DNA of 64,000 nucleotides from Bacillus marasmi (lineage in GTDB: Bacteria; Bacillota; Bacilli; Bacillales; Cytobacillaceae). The stretch's first letter is position 1. Each line of letters starts with the position of its first letter. A program made the translations under genes and the position numbers. Below, one piece after another: positions 1 through 8,554 of the stretch. The DNA is taken from the NCBI RefSeq assembly GCF_902168435.1, contig NZ_LR656170.1:62001-126000 (forward strand), written 5' to 3'. The notes beneath the pieces are model-generated. The model was not told where the DNA came from. It worked only from the letters and a program-made list of their open reading frames with translations, and made no database searches.

Positions 1-1
1 T

Positions 2-661
2 ATCGGAACTTATCAGAGTGAGAACATATATTTTAATAAGCCCGATGAAAATACTGAATTTGAGGAAGAAACGAAGGTTGTTCAGGAAGCTATGCTGAAT
101 GTTCCTCTAGTGAATCAAATGGATCCGCCACAGCTTAAGAGTGGCTGTGAGGTAACGAGCTTAGCGATGATTCTCCAATATAAAGGGCTTGAGGTTAGCA
201 AAAATCAATTGGCAGAGGAAATACCTAAGGTGCCGTTTCAGTATCCAACCGGACAATATGGTAATCCCAATTTTGGATTTGTCGGTGATATGGCAAATGG
301 AGCTGGACTTGGAGTGTACCATCGCCCAATCGCAGAGCTGGCTAAGAAATACGTCGGCAATCGTGTAAGCAACTTAACTAATCAACCTTTTGTAGTGCTG
401 CTAAATGAAGTCGCAGCTGGAAATCCCGTTTGGATTGTGACGACGAAATCGTTCGCACCCGTATCCGATTTCAAAGAGTGGGAAACTCCGCAAGGGATTG
501 TGAATATTACCTATAGCATGCACAGCGTTGTGATTACAGGTTATGATCCAGAGAATGTTATCATCAATAATCCTTACGGTGAGAAAAATCAAAAATGGCC
601 ACGCGACAGCTTTATTCAAGCGTGGCAGCAAATGGGCAGCCAGGCGGTCGTCATTCGCTGA
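2..661 (+). CDS. C39-like cysteine peptidase family protein (5' end cut by window edge)
   Basis: The reading frame is open from base 2, so the N-terminus lies outside the window and the ATG at 92 is probably internal. The visible part (219 residues) matches the C39_2 peptidase-like family, to which B. subtilis YvpB belongs. A Cys sits in the motif SGCEVTS, a His in SMHSVVITGYD and an Asn-rich loop in NNPYG, the usual order of Cys, His and Asn/Asp in this papain-like fold. In the family the protein is usually exported, but any signal peptide would be upstream and cannot be seen. Substrate is unknown. Its 3' neighbour is convergent, so it ends its own unit. Family call fairly sure; function open. 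Confidence 0.75.
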   Translation: MGTYQSENIYFNKPDENTEFEEETKVVQEAMLNVPLVNQMDPPQLKSGCEVTSLAMILQYKGLEVSKNQLAEEIPKVPFQYPTGQYGNPNFGFVGDMANGAGLGVYHRPIAELAKKYVGNRVSNLTNQPFVVLLNEVAAGNPVWIVTTKSFAPVSDFKEWETPQGIVNITYSMHSVVITGYDPENVIINNPYGEKNQKWPRDSFIQAWQQMGSQAVVIR

Positions 662-867
662 TCGAAGAGTGTTGAGTTTGAACTTAACCGGACATAGATG
701 ACCTTAAATTGGTGAATTCACATTATCGATAGACATAAAAGGACACAGGAGACCCTATTTATAAAAAAAACACCGAATCAGGTCAGCAAACAGTCAAATA
801 GCGCATCTGTTGTCCGTAAAACCTATTCAAACAACCTTTTTTATTAAAATAACGGAACCAATGTCCG

Positions 868-913
868 TTAAAATAAAAAATGGCAGGGGTACCGCCCGTT
901 TAATGGTACCCCC
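868..913 (-). terminator. Terminator of the MacAB-like operon
   Basis: Inverted arms GGGGTACC (886-893) and GGTACCCC (905-912) form a hairpin. On the minus strand it is followed by a T-rich run, just after the permease stop codon. A second weaker hairpin (TAACGGA/TCCGTTA, about 850-871) lies next to it. Confidence 0.8.
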
Positions 914-925
914 GAAACTACTATT

Positions 926-2101
926 TTATTGATAGCGCAACGCTTCGAGTGGGCTGAGATTGGCTGCTTTGTTAGCTGGGAAGATGCCAAAGGCGACTCC
1001 GATGAAGACAGAAAAGCTGACGGCGATGCCAACGGACCACCATGAAATTGCTACAGCGTAATCCATTGCTGCCGACAGTATTTGTGCCGTTCCGATTCCT
1101 ATTAACACGCCCATAATCCCCCCAATTCCACTCAGAACGATTGCTTCAATCAAAAATTGACCAAGAATATCCTTCTTTTTCGCGCCAATCGCTTTGCGAA
1201 TCCCGATTTCCCTCGTTCTTTCTGTTACAGACACTAACATAATATTCATGATGCCAATGCCGCCAACGATTAATGAAATCCCAGCAATTCCTGCTAATAG
1301 CATCGTCATCGTATCCGTCACAGATGTTAGTGCTTCGGCAATATCAGCTTGATTTCTAACGCTATAGCTTGAATCATCACCACCAAAGGCAATATTTAAA
1401 TTCCGTTTTATGATTGCCATGCCACGATCAACGGTATCCTCAGAAGTCATCATCACCGTTGCCGATGTTACTACTGTTTGTCCTAAAAAGCGTTGGGCTG
1501 TTGTAAACGGAATAAGGACCTTATCATCCACAGAGCCCTGTAATTCGTCACCTACTTCAGTAAGGACGCCGATTACCTTAAATGTCGAACCATCAATTTT
1601 GACTTCCTTGTCAACTGGGTCAGTGAAGCCAAAAATTTCGGTAGCAATATTTGCGCCAAGCACGGCAACCTTACTGCGATTATCCTGATCAATCGGAAAC
1701 ACAAAACGTCCAGAACGGACAGCGGTGTCCTCAACCTTTTCGTATGATGGAGTCACCCCTTGGATTGTAACGCTATCCATACTGTTTGTGCCCTGCTTTA
1801 TGGTTGCACTTCCTGAAACGGTTGGTGCAACTGCATCAACTTCAGACAGTTCTTCGAATGCCATGACATCATCATAGGTGACCATCTCCTCTTCGGAATT
1901 TCCCGACAGATTGATAGAAACCTTTGTCGTCCCTAAGCCAGAGATATCATCTGATACGGACTTCGATGCCCCTTGTCCAAGCGCTACGAGCGCAATTACC
2001 GCGGATATACCGATAATGATTCCGAGCATCGTTAATATCGAGCGGAGCTTATTAGCTAATATGTTATTAAAAGCAATTTTCAAGGCTTGGCCAAATTTCA
2101 C
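926..2101 (-). CDS. MacB/FtsX-family ABC transporter permease
   Basis: The product (391 aa) is the membrane component of a MacAB-type ABC system, closest in layout to B. subtilis YknZ. It has an N-terminal transmembrane helix at about residues 18-42, a large extracellular MacB_PCD domain to about 260, then three C-terminal helices typical of the FtsX domain. The cytoplasmic coupling segment ERTREIGIRKAIGA lies between the second and third helices. In this family the permease works by mechanotransmission with a dedicated ATPase and a membrane fusion protein, both encoded immediately upstream. Its start codon overlaps the ATPase stop by 4 bases, so the two are probably translationally coupled. 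The exported substrate (peptide, toxin or antibiotic) cannot be read from sequence. Confidence 0.9.
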   Translation of the reverse strand: MKFGQALKIAFNNILANKLRSILTMLGIIIGISAVIALVALGQGASKSVSDDISGLGTTKVSINLSGNSEEEMVTYDDVMAFEELSEVDAVAPTVSGSATIKQGTNSMDSVTIQGVTPSYEKVEDTAVRSGRFVFPIDQDNRSKVAVLGANIATEIFGFTDPVDKEVKIDGSTFKVIGVLTEVGDELQGSVDDKVLIPFTTAQRFLGQTVVTSATVMMTSEDTVDRGMAIIKRNLNIAFGGDDSSYSVRNQADIAEALTSVTDTMTMLLAGIAGISLIVGGIGIMNIMLVSVTERTREIGIRKAIGAKKKDILGQFLIEAIVLSGIGGIMGVLIGIGTAQILSAAMDYAVAISWWSVGIAVSFSVFIGVAFGIFPANKAANLSPLEALRYQ

Positions 2102-2799
2102 AGAAACACAACCCCCTTCTCTGCTAAAATTTTACCGTCATGGATTCGGATAATCCGCTTTGCTTGTTTGGCAATGTCCATATCGTGAGTGATTAATATA
2201 ATGGTGTGCCCCTGCTTATTTAGCTCCTTCATTAATTTCAATACCTCTTTACCGGTTTTGCTGTCCAGTGCTCCGGTTGGTTCATCGGCTAACAGGATTG
2301 GTGGGTTTCCAGCCAACGCACGAGCTATTGCGACACGCTGCTGTTGACCTCCCGATAATTCTGTCGGGCGATGATCTGCTCGATCAGCCAGACCCACTTT
2401 GTTCAATGCGCTCATTGCGATTTCCTTCCGCTCTGCAGCACTTAATCCCCGATAAATCAATGGTAATTCAACATTTTCATAAGCTGTTTGCTTAGGTAAA
2501 AGATTAAAGGATTGAAAAATGAACCCGATTTTCTGATTGCGAACATCTGCCAAATCATTATTTTTCAAGGAAAAAACGTCTTTACCATCAAGATGATATT
2601 CGCCTTGATCTGGTAAATCGAGACAACCAATCATATTCATTAGCGTTGATTTTCCGGAACCACTCGGTCCAATAATCGCTACGAAATCACCCTTTTTGAC
2701 AGAGAAGCTAACATCATCAAGCGCTTTAAGCGTTTCTCCACCCATCTTGTAAAACTTAGACAAATTTTTGATCTCGACAATTGGACGTTCCTCGATCAT
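2098..2799 (-). CDS. MacB-type ABC transporter ATPase
   Basis: This 233-aa ATPase belongs to the LolD/MacB/YknY group. It carries a Walker A motif GPSGSGKST, the Q-loop in FIFQSFNLLP, the signature LSGGQQQRVAIARAL, Walker B ILLADEPTGALD and an H-loop in ITHD. It has no membrane domain of its own and must work with the permease at 926-2101. Both junctions in the operon are 4-base overlaps, so stoichiometric co-translation with the membrane fusion protein and the permease is likely. B. subtilis YknXYZ is the nearest well-known arrangement and protects against the SdpC toxin, but that role is not shown here. Confidence 0.92.
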   Translation of the reverse strand: MIEERPIVEIKNLSKFYKMGGETLKALDDVSFSVKKGDFVAIIGPSGSGKSTLMNMIGCLDLPDQGEYHLDGKDVFSLKNNDLADVRNQKIGFIFQSFNLLPKQTAYENVELPLIYRGLSAAERKEIAMSALNKVGLADRADHRPTELSGGQQQRVAIARALAGNPPILLADEPTGALDSKTGKEVLKLMKELNKQGHTIILITHDMDIAKQAKRIIRIHDGKILAEKGVVFL

Positions 2800-3827
2800 T
2801 GTCCAAATCCTCCTTGATTTCGACCCGTGTTACGATCGCTTGGTGGCATACCGCCCTGCATCATGTTAGCGCCTGGGAAACCACTCTGCATCATTTTCCC
2901 ATCTCTTTGATTATTACTAGAATTAGAGTTTAATGACGGCAGTACGACTTCTTCACCTTCAGCAATTCCACTCACAATCTCAACAGAAGTATCGTTTTGG
3001 AGTCCAATTTCGACGTTTTGCTGCTTTGTTTGGATGGTTTGCGTCGAACTATTGCTTGCAGATTCTTGTGTTTGTTCTTCTGCAACTACAGTTTGCTCCT
3101 CTGTTGGGATTAACACATAGTACATGTCATCCTGCTTTTGAATGGCCGCAACTGGAACGGTTAATACATTTTCCTTTTTCTCAATTGTAATTGTCGCTTC
3201 AGCTGTCATTCCTACTTTCATTTCGGTTGGTTCATTTATAGTAATCTTCACCTCATACTTAGCTACTGAACTGCTTGCATCGCTGTTTGCTTCCTTGGCG
3301 ACGCTTGTAACGGTACCTGTGAATTCTTTATCCAATAGAGCACTCACCTCAATTTTGGCTGCTTGGCCAACCTGAACCTTGGCAATGTCTAATTCATCAA
3401 CATTTACAATCATTTGTAAATTGCTATAGTCCGTTACTACGATAAGCTCTGTTCCCATTTGTACACTATCATCTGCAGTGACATTTAAAGCTGTGATTTC
3501 ACCAGAAAACGGAGCAACAATTGGCTCTAAACGATCATCTTCAAATGTGATTAATTCCTGGCCTTCCGTCACACTATCTCCAACTGCCACATTTACTACA
3601 TCAACAGTTCCGTTTCCAGTCGATGATATCGTTTGTTTATTAATTGCAGAAATATTTCCGGTTCCACTTACAGCTACTTCAACATCGCCCAATTCTGCTG
3701 CAACAGTTTGTGTTTGTGCTGTAGCAGTCGTTGTTGCTCCTTCCTTATTTAAGAATACTTGATAAACTGCTACGCCACCGCCGACCAAAATGATAACGAG
3801 TGCTGTACTAATAATCCACTTTTTCAT
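2796..3827 (-). CDS. HlyD/YknX-like membrane fusion protein with Met/Gly/Asn-rich tail
   Basis: An N-terminal membrane anchor (about residues 4-24) is followed by a biotinyl-lipoyl-like hairpin domain and beta-barrel segments typical of RND/HlyD adaptor proteins (VTEGQELITFEDD, APFSGEITALNV). The last 40 residues are low complexity and rich in Met, Gly and Asn (MMQSGFPGANMMQGGMPP). I chose ATG at 3827, since AAAGGAAG lies 6 bases upstream; an in-frame TTG two codons earlier sits inside that spacer. The protein (343 aa) would bridge the permease and ATPase to the outside. The Met-rich tail is unusual for YknX and might contact metal or partner proteins, which is inference only. Confidence 0.88.
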   Translation of the reverse strand: MKKWIISTALVIILVGGGVAVYQVFLNKEGATTTATAQTQTVAAELGDVEVAVSGTGNISAINKQTISSTGNGTVDVVNVAVGDSVTEGQELITFEDDRLEPIVAPFSGEITALNVTADDSVQMGTELIVVTDYSNLQMIVNVDELDIAKVQVGQAAKIEVSALLDKEFTGTVTSVAKEANSDASSSVAKYEVKITINEPTEMKVGMTAEATITIEKKENVLTVPVAAIQKQDDMYYVLIPTEEQTVVAEEQTQESASNSSTQTIQTKQQNVEIGLQNDTSVEIVSGIAEGEEVVLPSLNSNSSNNQRDGKMMQSGFPGANMMQGGMPPSDRNTGRNQGGFGQ

Positions 3828-3863
3828 TGTCAACTTCCTTTCATCTTCATTTGCTCATAACAC

Positions 3864-4901
3864 CTAAACAACTGCATTTTTCTGACGCTTATACAGTTTG
3901 AGTTTTCCTAAATAATGAGTAATCATCACGAACACTGCCATAATACCGAAGTAAGTCGCAATGACACCTAATGCATTAGGACTTTGCCCTTTTCCGCTAT
4001 ACATGCCTCTCTGAAAACCATTAGGCATTTCAGCATTTGTTGGGAAGTCTCTGTTTTCACGGGAGAAATCACCATTATCCAAAGAATCTTCATCTCCAAA
4101 TGATGTACCTGTATCGGGAGTTTGTCCTTTTGACACGTTATCATTACGCTCGAACCCTCCAGAACGACTTGATGGTATTTCACCATTCGCCGGGAAACCG
4201 CCATCTGGAGGAGCTGGCCGTTCACCATTTAGACCTCCTAGTATTTCACCACCATCGCTAAATTGACCTCTGACGAAACCCTTACCATCCATTTCTCCAA
4301 ATGAGCCTTGTTCTGAGCCCGTGAAAATTGTCGCGAGTGAAACTAGTCTCATTCCGAATCCAGTCGCTACTATTTCATAGGTTCCGAACAAGAATAATCC
4401 CACAACTGCCATTTTTATGGCATAATCCATCCAGCTTGGTGTTCTCGAAATCTTAAAGATTTTTTTAGTAAGATTGATTGCCCATTGCCAATGGAGACCA
4501 ACATGGACGGCAACTAACACTAGCGTGAAGTATGAAACAGATAAGTGAAGCATTTGCAGCCAGCGTTCATTTCCTAATGTTAGATTCGGAAACACAACTT
4601 TAGAAATAATGACACCAGTCAAAATAATGGTCATCATCATAATCAATAACAGCAAATTTAATAAATAAGAAAAACGGGTTTTACCTGGCAGACTTCGATC
4701 AAACAATTTTCGGGTAACCTTCTTAACCCAATTGATATTAAGGATTACATGAACAATAATGGCTGCCCCGAATCCTAATCCAACGATTTCATGGAAGGTT
4801 AACCCACCAAGAACACGATCATTGAAAAATAGCGCAAACGCCACGCCTAACAACAAATCTAAGCCAAATTTTATATAGGTTACCTTTTTCAAAAACATCA
4901 T
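3864..4901 (-). CDS. DUF4405-domain haem-type membrane protein with long Gly/Asp-rich loop
   Basis: The first 190 residues hold about five transmembrane helices with paired histidines (TFHEIVG, IIVHVILN, QMLHLSVSY, AVHVGLHW) in the pattern of b-type cytochrome or ferric-reductase-like membrane proteins, matching DUF4405. Residues about 200-305 form a Gly/Pro/Asp/Asn-rich presumably extracellular segment, followed by a last helix and a short basic tail. It is the first gene of the operon with the fusion protein (36 bases upstream of its ATG), ATPase and permease. The start is uncertain: AAGGA lies almost on top of the tandem ATGs, so ATG at 4898 or TTG at 4892 is also possible. Haem binding and a redox role are inferred, not shown. 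Confidence 0.75.
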   Translation of the reverse strand: MMFLKKVTYIKFGLDLLLGVAFALFFNDRVLGGLTFHEIVGLGFGAAIIVHVILNINWVKKVTRKLFDRSLPGKTRFSYLLNLLLLIMMMTIILTGVIISKVVFPNLTLGNERWLQMLHLSVSYFTLVLVAVHVGLHWQWAINLTKKIFKISRTPSWMDYAIKMAVVGLFLFGTYEIVATGFGMRLVSLATIFTGSEQGSFGEMDGKGFVRGQFSDGGEILGGLNGERPAPPDGGFPANGEIPSSRSGGFERNDNVSKGQTPDTGTSFGDEDSLDNGDFSRENRDFPTNAEMPNGFQRGMYSGKGQSPNALGVIATYFGIMAVFVMITHYLGKLKLYKRQKNAVV

Positions 4902-5061
4902 TCCTTATCTTTAATAGTTGATTACCCTACGGCAATTTCCCCACAAGCCTTACTAAATTTATAGTAGCCATAGAATATGTACAAACTATTACCAAGCTTT
5001 TAAGGGGAGATTAAAGTTATCGAACGATTCCGTAACCCCAACTCAAGGTCGCTGTATGTAA

Positions 5062-5101
5062 TAAAAAAAGCCTTCATTCCAATAAAAAGAATGAAGGCTT
5101 T
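5062..5101 (-). terminator. Terminator after small membrane protein gene
   Basis: A 13-base-pair stem pairs AAGCCTTCATTC-type arms (about 5069-5079 and 5090-5101), followed on the minus strand by seven T residues. It ends the unit containing 5128-5319. Confidence 0.85.
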
Positions 5102-5127
5102 AAGTGATTAAATTTAATAATTAAAAA

Positions 5128-5319
5128 TTATTGCCAGTGTGGTGATTTTCCAAGCTCTACTAACGCCCAAATAACATTAAACATAAAGACTCCAACACCA
5201 ATTGGAATTGCAATTAACACCGTTCTGCCAATTTTGTGTTTAATCTCCGAAAGATAATACCCACAGTAGAATAATGTTACACAAGCAAGAACCAGCATGG
5301 CCACCAATACGATATACAT
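5128..5319 (-). CDS. Small two-helix membrane protein, unknown function
   Basis: A 63-aa hydrophobic protein. One helix spans about residues 2-23 and another about 33-55, joined by a short charged loop (SEIKHKIGRT), ending SPHWQ. A good ribosome binding site, AAGGGGAG, lies 12 bases before ATG, and a terminator follows the stop, so it looks like a real single-gene unit rather than a chance frame. I do not recognise the family. It lies between the DUF4405 operon and a secreted protein gene on the same strand, with no clear functional link. Confidence 0.6.
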   Translation of the reverse strand: MYIVLVAMLVLACVTLFYCGYYLSEIKHKIGRTVLIAIPIGVGVFMFNVIWALVELGKSPHWQ

Positions 5320-5492
5320 TTTGCTTAAACTCTCCCCTTATAATACATAGATTTGTCATACTAATGCATAATCCCCAAACACAAAATCAATCTATACCCC
5401 TAATCCTATTATAATGCTATTATATGCAAAATTTAAAGAATTTTGTCTATTATTTTATATTTAATATTTTCCATTGTTGCTAACTTAGTTGA

Positions 5493-5984
5493 TTATGCTT
5501 TTCTTCTTTTTATAAAAATCATTACCCCAGCTAGTAAGACAATCGCACCGGCAGCAATATAGATATTAGTGCTCATTCCTGAGTTCTTCTCTGCTTTCGT
5601 GTCCGTTGAGTCCTCCTCAGGCATTACGGTTTGAGCCGCCTCTTCTGAAGTTTTGCTCAAGGTGGTCGCTTGCTGGCCTTCGACAATCGTCACTTGGTCA
5701 ACGCCAATAAGCTCCTTTATGTAGTTTGCATTTTCATCATTAAAGGGAGTAATCCCAATTTCGACCGATTGCTCCAATGGCGCTGTGTGGGTTACCATAA
5801 TTCCTTTTTCAGCAAGTTCTTGAACATATTCTTCAAATAGGAATTGATCAATCTCAGCTTGCTTAGCAATAATTTCTTGACTTGGTTCTGAAGCACTAAA
5901 CTCTGCAGCAGCAAAAGTCGTATACATTGTTACGAAGCACAAAGTTATGAAAATCATCATCCATGCCTTTTTATTTTTCATCAT
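5493..5984 (-). CDS. Secreted, C-terminally membrane-anchored protein, unknown function
   Basis: The 163-aa product has an N-terminal signal peptide (about residues 1-27, ending TTFAAAEF), a roughly 100-residue acidic extracellular part, and a C-terminal hydrophobic helix followed by KRRKA. The tail resembles a sorting signal in shape, but no LPXTG-like motif precedes the helix, so simple membrane anchoring is more likely. The extracellular part has one segment of predicted alternating structure (VEIGITPFNDENANYIKELIG) and a Ser/Thr/Glu-rich linker. AAAGGAG lies 6 bases before the first ATG. I do not recognise a family. Confidence 0.65.
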   Translation of the reverse strand: MMKNKKAWMMIFITLCFVTMYTTFAAAEFSASEPSQEIIAKQAEIDQFLFEEYVQELAEKGIMVTHTAPLEQSVEIGITPFNDENANYIKELIGVDQVTIVEGQQATTLSKTSEEAAQTVMPEEDSTDTKAEKNSGMSTNIYIAAGAIVLLAGVMIFIKRRKA

Positions 5985-6143
5985 ATTGATCTCCTTTTGT
6001 TAAGAAAAATTTAAGATTATTGAGATTCAATATATTAGACTGCCTATCGATTAATTCGTTACACTAAATAAGGACAAACTTTTAGTAAAAACAACACAGA
6101 TTTCCCGGGCTAATTTCGTTAAATAAAAGGAGAAACTCACATA

Positions 6144-7880
6144 ATGGAAAAACAACAGCGGACCAGTCTCAAACCGTTTATATCCTTAATTTTATCAACA
6201 AAAATCCCTAAGCTAGCACTCATCATCGGTTTATCAGCAAGTGTGCTGACCACCTTAGCTGGACTAATCGTCCCATTAATGACGAAAAATTTAATCGATG
6301 ACTTTTCGATGGAATCATTGAGTGTTCCGCTTATTATCGGAATTGGGGCTGCTTTCCTTATTCAAGCGGTGATTAGCGGAATATCGATTTATTTGCTTAG
6401 CATGGTTGGCCAAAAGATTGTTGCTGGACTTCGTGAACGAATGTGGGTAAAGCTGATCCGTTTGCCGGTCAGTTATTTTGACCAACAATCTAGTGGAGCT
6501 ACAGTCAGCCGGATTGTCAGTGATACGAGCGTTGTTAGAGATTTAATTTCCAACCACTTTCCGCAATTCATTACCGGAATTATTTCCATCATCGGTGCGA
6601 TTGTTATTTTATTAATAATGGATTGGAAAATGACCCTCATGATGTTGATTTCGGTTCCTGTTACGATTGCGATTATGTTTCCGCTTGGTCGGAAAATGGC
6701 TAAAATCGCTCGGGGCCTTCAGGATGAAACGGCGACTTTCTCAGGGCATGTCCAACAAACCTTAAGCGAAATTCGCTTAATGAAATCATCTACTGCCGAG
6801 CAAAACGAAGAATTGAATGGCTTAAACGGCATCCAAAAGCTATTAAATTATGGCTTAAAGGAAGCACGTGTCACGGCCTTAATTGGGCCTATCATGTACC
6901 TTGTGATTATGGTTGTGATCGTAATGATTATTGGCTACGGCGGCATTCGGGTTGCCAATGGAACGATGTCAACAGGGTCATTAATCGCCTTTTTGCTATA
7001 TCTATTTCAAATTATTATGCCGATTACCTCGTTTGCGATGTTTTTTACGCAGCTCCAAAAGGCTAAAGGAGCAACCGAGCGGATTATCGATATTCTTGAG
7101 CTATCTTTGGAGGATGGTCAAAGCGGAATCGAAATGGATATTACGAATCAACCACTCGTGGTCCAAAATGTGTCCTTTGCCTATACCGAAGATGAACCGT
7201 TAATTCAGCAAGTATCATTTGCAGCTCAGCCTGGACAAATGATTGCTTTCGCCGGACCGAGTGGCGGTGGGAAGACGACGATGTTCGGATTGCTTGAACG
7301 ATTTTATGAACCGTCATCAGGGGAGATATTGATTGGCAATACTCCGATTAAGGAATTATCGCTCCGGTCGTGGCGCGGGCAGATTGGCTATGTTTCCCAG
7401 GAAAGTGCAATGATGGCTGGGACAATTCGAGAAAATCTTTGCTATGGATTAGAGAATGTGGAGCAGATTTCTGATGAACGTTTGTGGGAAGTGGCTCGTA
7501 TGGCGTATGCGGAGGATTTCATTAAATCGTTCCCTGAAGGCTTGGATACGGAGGTTGGCGAACGTGGCGTAAGACTATCTGGCGGTCAACGGCAGCGAAT
7601 TGCGATTGCACGGGCGTTTTTGCGTGATCCAAAAATCCTTATGATGGACGAGGCCACCGCAAGTTTAGATAGTCAATCAGAGGGCATTGTTCAACAAGCC
7701 CTAGCAAGACTAATGGAAGGGCGGACCACGTTTGTGATTGCCCACCGCTTATCGACGATTGTCGATGCTGACAAAATAATTTTTATTGAAAAAGGACGAG
7801 TCACCGGAATGGGAACGCATCAGGAGTTAATTCAAACGCATGCTCTGTATCGCGAATTTGCGGAGCAGCAATTAGCTTAA
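6144..7880 (+). CDS. BmrA-like homodimeric ABC multidrug exporter (half-transporter)
   Basis: The 578-aa protein fuses an N-terminal six-helix ABC-transporter domain (about residues 15-310) to a nucleotide-binding domain. The latter has Walker A GPSGGGKTT, the signature LSGGQRQRIAIARAFL, Walker B ILMMDEATASLD and the H-loop IAHR. Length and layout match B. subtilis BmrA (YvcC), a homodimeric drug/lipid flippase. It is encoded alone, facing away from 5984, with AAAGGAGA before ATG. Substrates cannot be deduced; the BmrA-type assignment is by overall resemblance, and related half-exporters such as LmrA-like proteins are alternatives. Confidence 0.88.
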   Translation: MEKQQRTSLKPFISLILSTKIPKLALIIGLSASVLTTLAGLIVPLMTKNLIDDFSMESLSVPLIIGIGAAFLIQAVISGISIYLLSMVGQKIVAGLRERMWVKLIRLPVSYFDQQSSGATVSRIVSDTSVVRDLISNHFPQFITGIISIIGAIVILLIMDWKMTLMMLISVPVTIAIMFPLGRKMAKIARGLQDETATFSGHVQQTLSEIRLMKSSTAEQNEELNGLNGIQKLLNYGLKEARVTALIGPIMYLVIMVVIVMIIGYGGIRVANGTMSTGSLIAFLLYLFQIIMPITSFAMFFTQLQKAKGATERIIDILELSLEDGQSGIEMDITNQPLVVQNVSFAYTEDEPLIQQVSFAAQPGQMIAFAGPSGGGKTTMFGLLERFYEPSSGEILIGNTPIKELSLRSWRGQIGYVSQESAMMAGTIRENLCYGLENVEQISDERLWEVARMAYAEDFIKSFPEGLDTEVGERGVRLSGGQRQRIAIARAFLRDPKILMMDEATASLDSQSEGIVQQALARLMEGRTTFVIAHRLSTIVDADKIIFIEKGRVTGMGTHQELIQTHALYREFAEQQLA

Positions 7881-8154
7881 AGGGAAGATGGATTGCATTG
7901 AATTTGAAAACTGAAACATGGATGGAATGTTATAATTAACACAACATATAAAGTGAAACTTCCATCATTGGGGGTTTTCATCATCCCCCACTGATGGATA
8001 GTTGAACCAATCGGACCTATATGGGCAGTTGATTCCCCAACTATCATCCTTGTTAACTTATAAGCTAGATGGGGGATATTACTGCCGGTTAAGGCGGAAT
8101 AGTAAGTCGTATTTGGGTTTACGGTTGTATTTGATATACGAGGAGGAAGGTACG

Positions 8155-8466
8155 ATGTTAATCGTGACTACAGATTCAATTGCGAACAAAACAATTACTG
8201 ATGTATTGGGTACCGTATCGGCTAGTGTCGTTCAGTCACGTCACGTTGGTAAAGATATTATGGCTGGATTAAAATCAATCGTTGGCGGTGAATTGACAAG
8301 CTATACTGAAATGCTTGAGGATTCAACGGATATGGTTAAAGAAAGACTAATTAAGGAAGCACGGGCACTTGGAGCAACAGCGATTGTCGGCGTCCGTTTT
8401 GCACTTACGGCAGGGCAAGGTACATCGGAATTAATCGGGTATGGGACAGCGGTCGTAGCAGAGTAG
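8155..8466 (+). CDS. YbjQ/UPF0145 family protein
   Basis: The product (103 aa) begins MLIVTTDSI and has the family pattern, including VLGTVSASVVQSRHVGKDI and the C-terminal ATAIVGVRF strand. UPF0145 (YbjQ) proteins form ring-like pentamers and are often described as putative heavy-metal-binding, but their role is unsettled. I chose ATG at 8155 because the strong site GAGGAGGAAGG lies just upstream and the resulting length is normal for the family. The frame stays open back to a TTG at 8002, which would add 51 residues unlike the family. A terminator follows directly. Confidence 0.85.
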   Translation: MLIVTTDSIANKTITDVLGTVSASVVQSRHVGKDIMAGLKSIVGGELTSYTEMLEDSTDMVKERLIKEARALGATAIVGVRFALTAGQGTSELIGYGTAVVAE

Positions 8467-8470
8467 GGTG

Positions 8471-8512
8471 TTTGGGGGCATCTCGTAAATAAGGATGTCC
8501 CCAAATTTTTTC
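8471..8512 (+). terminator. Terminator after the YbjQ-family gene
   Basis: Arms TTTGGGG/CCCCAAA with extra pairs (GCATC/GATGT) form a hairpin followed by six T residues at 8506-8511. Confidence 0.85.
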
Positions 8513-8554
8513 GGGAATATTAGTCATTAGTCATAGAAACGGCTCATAGGCCTA

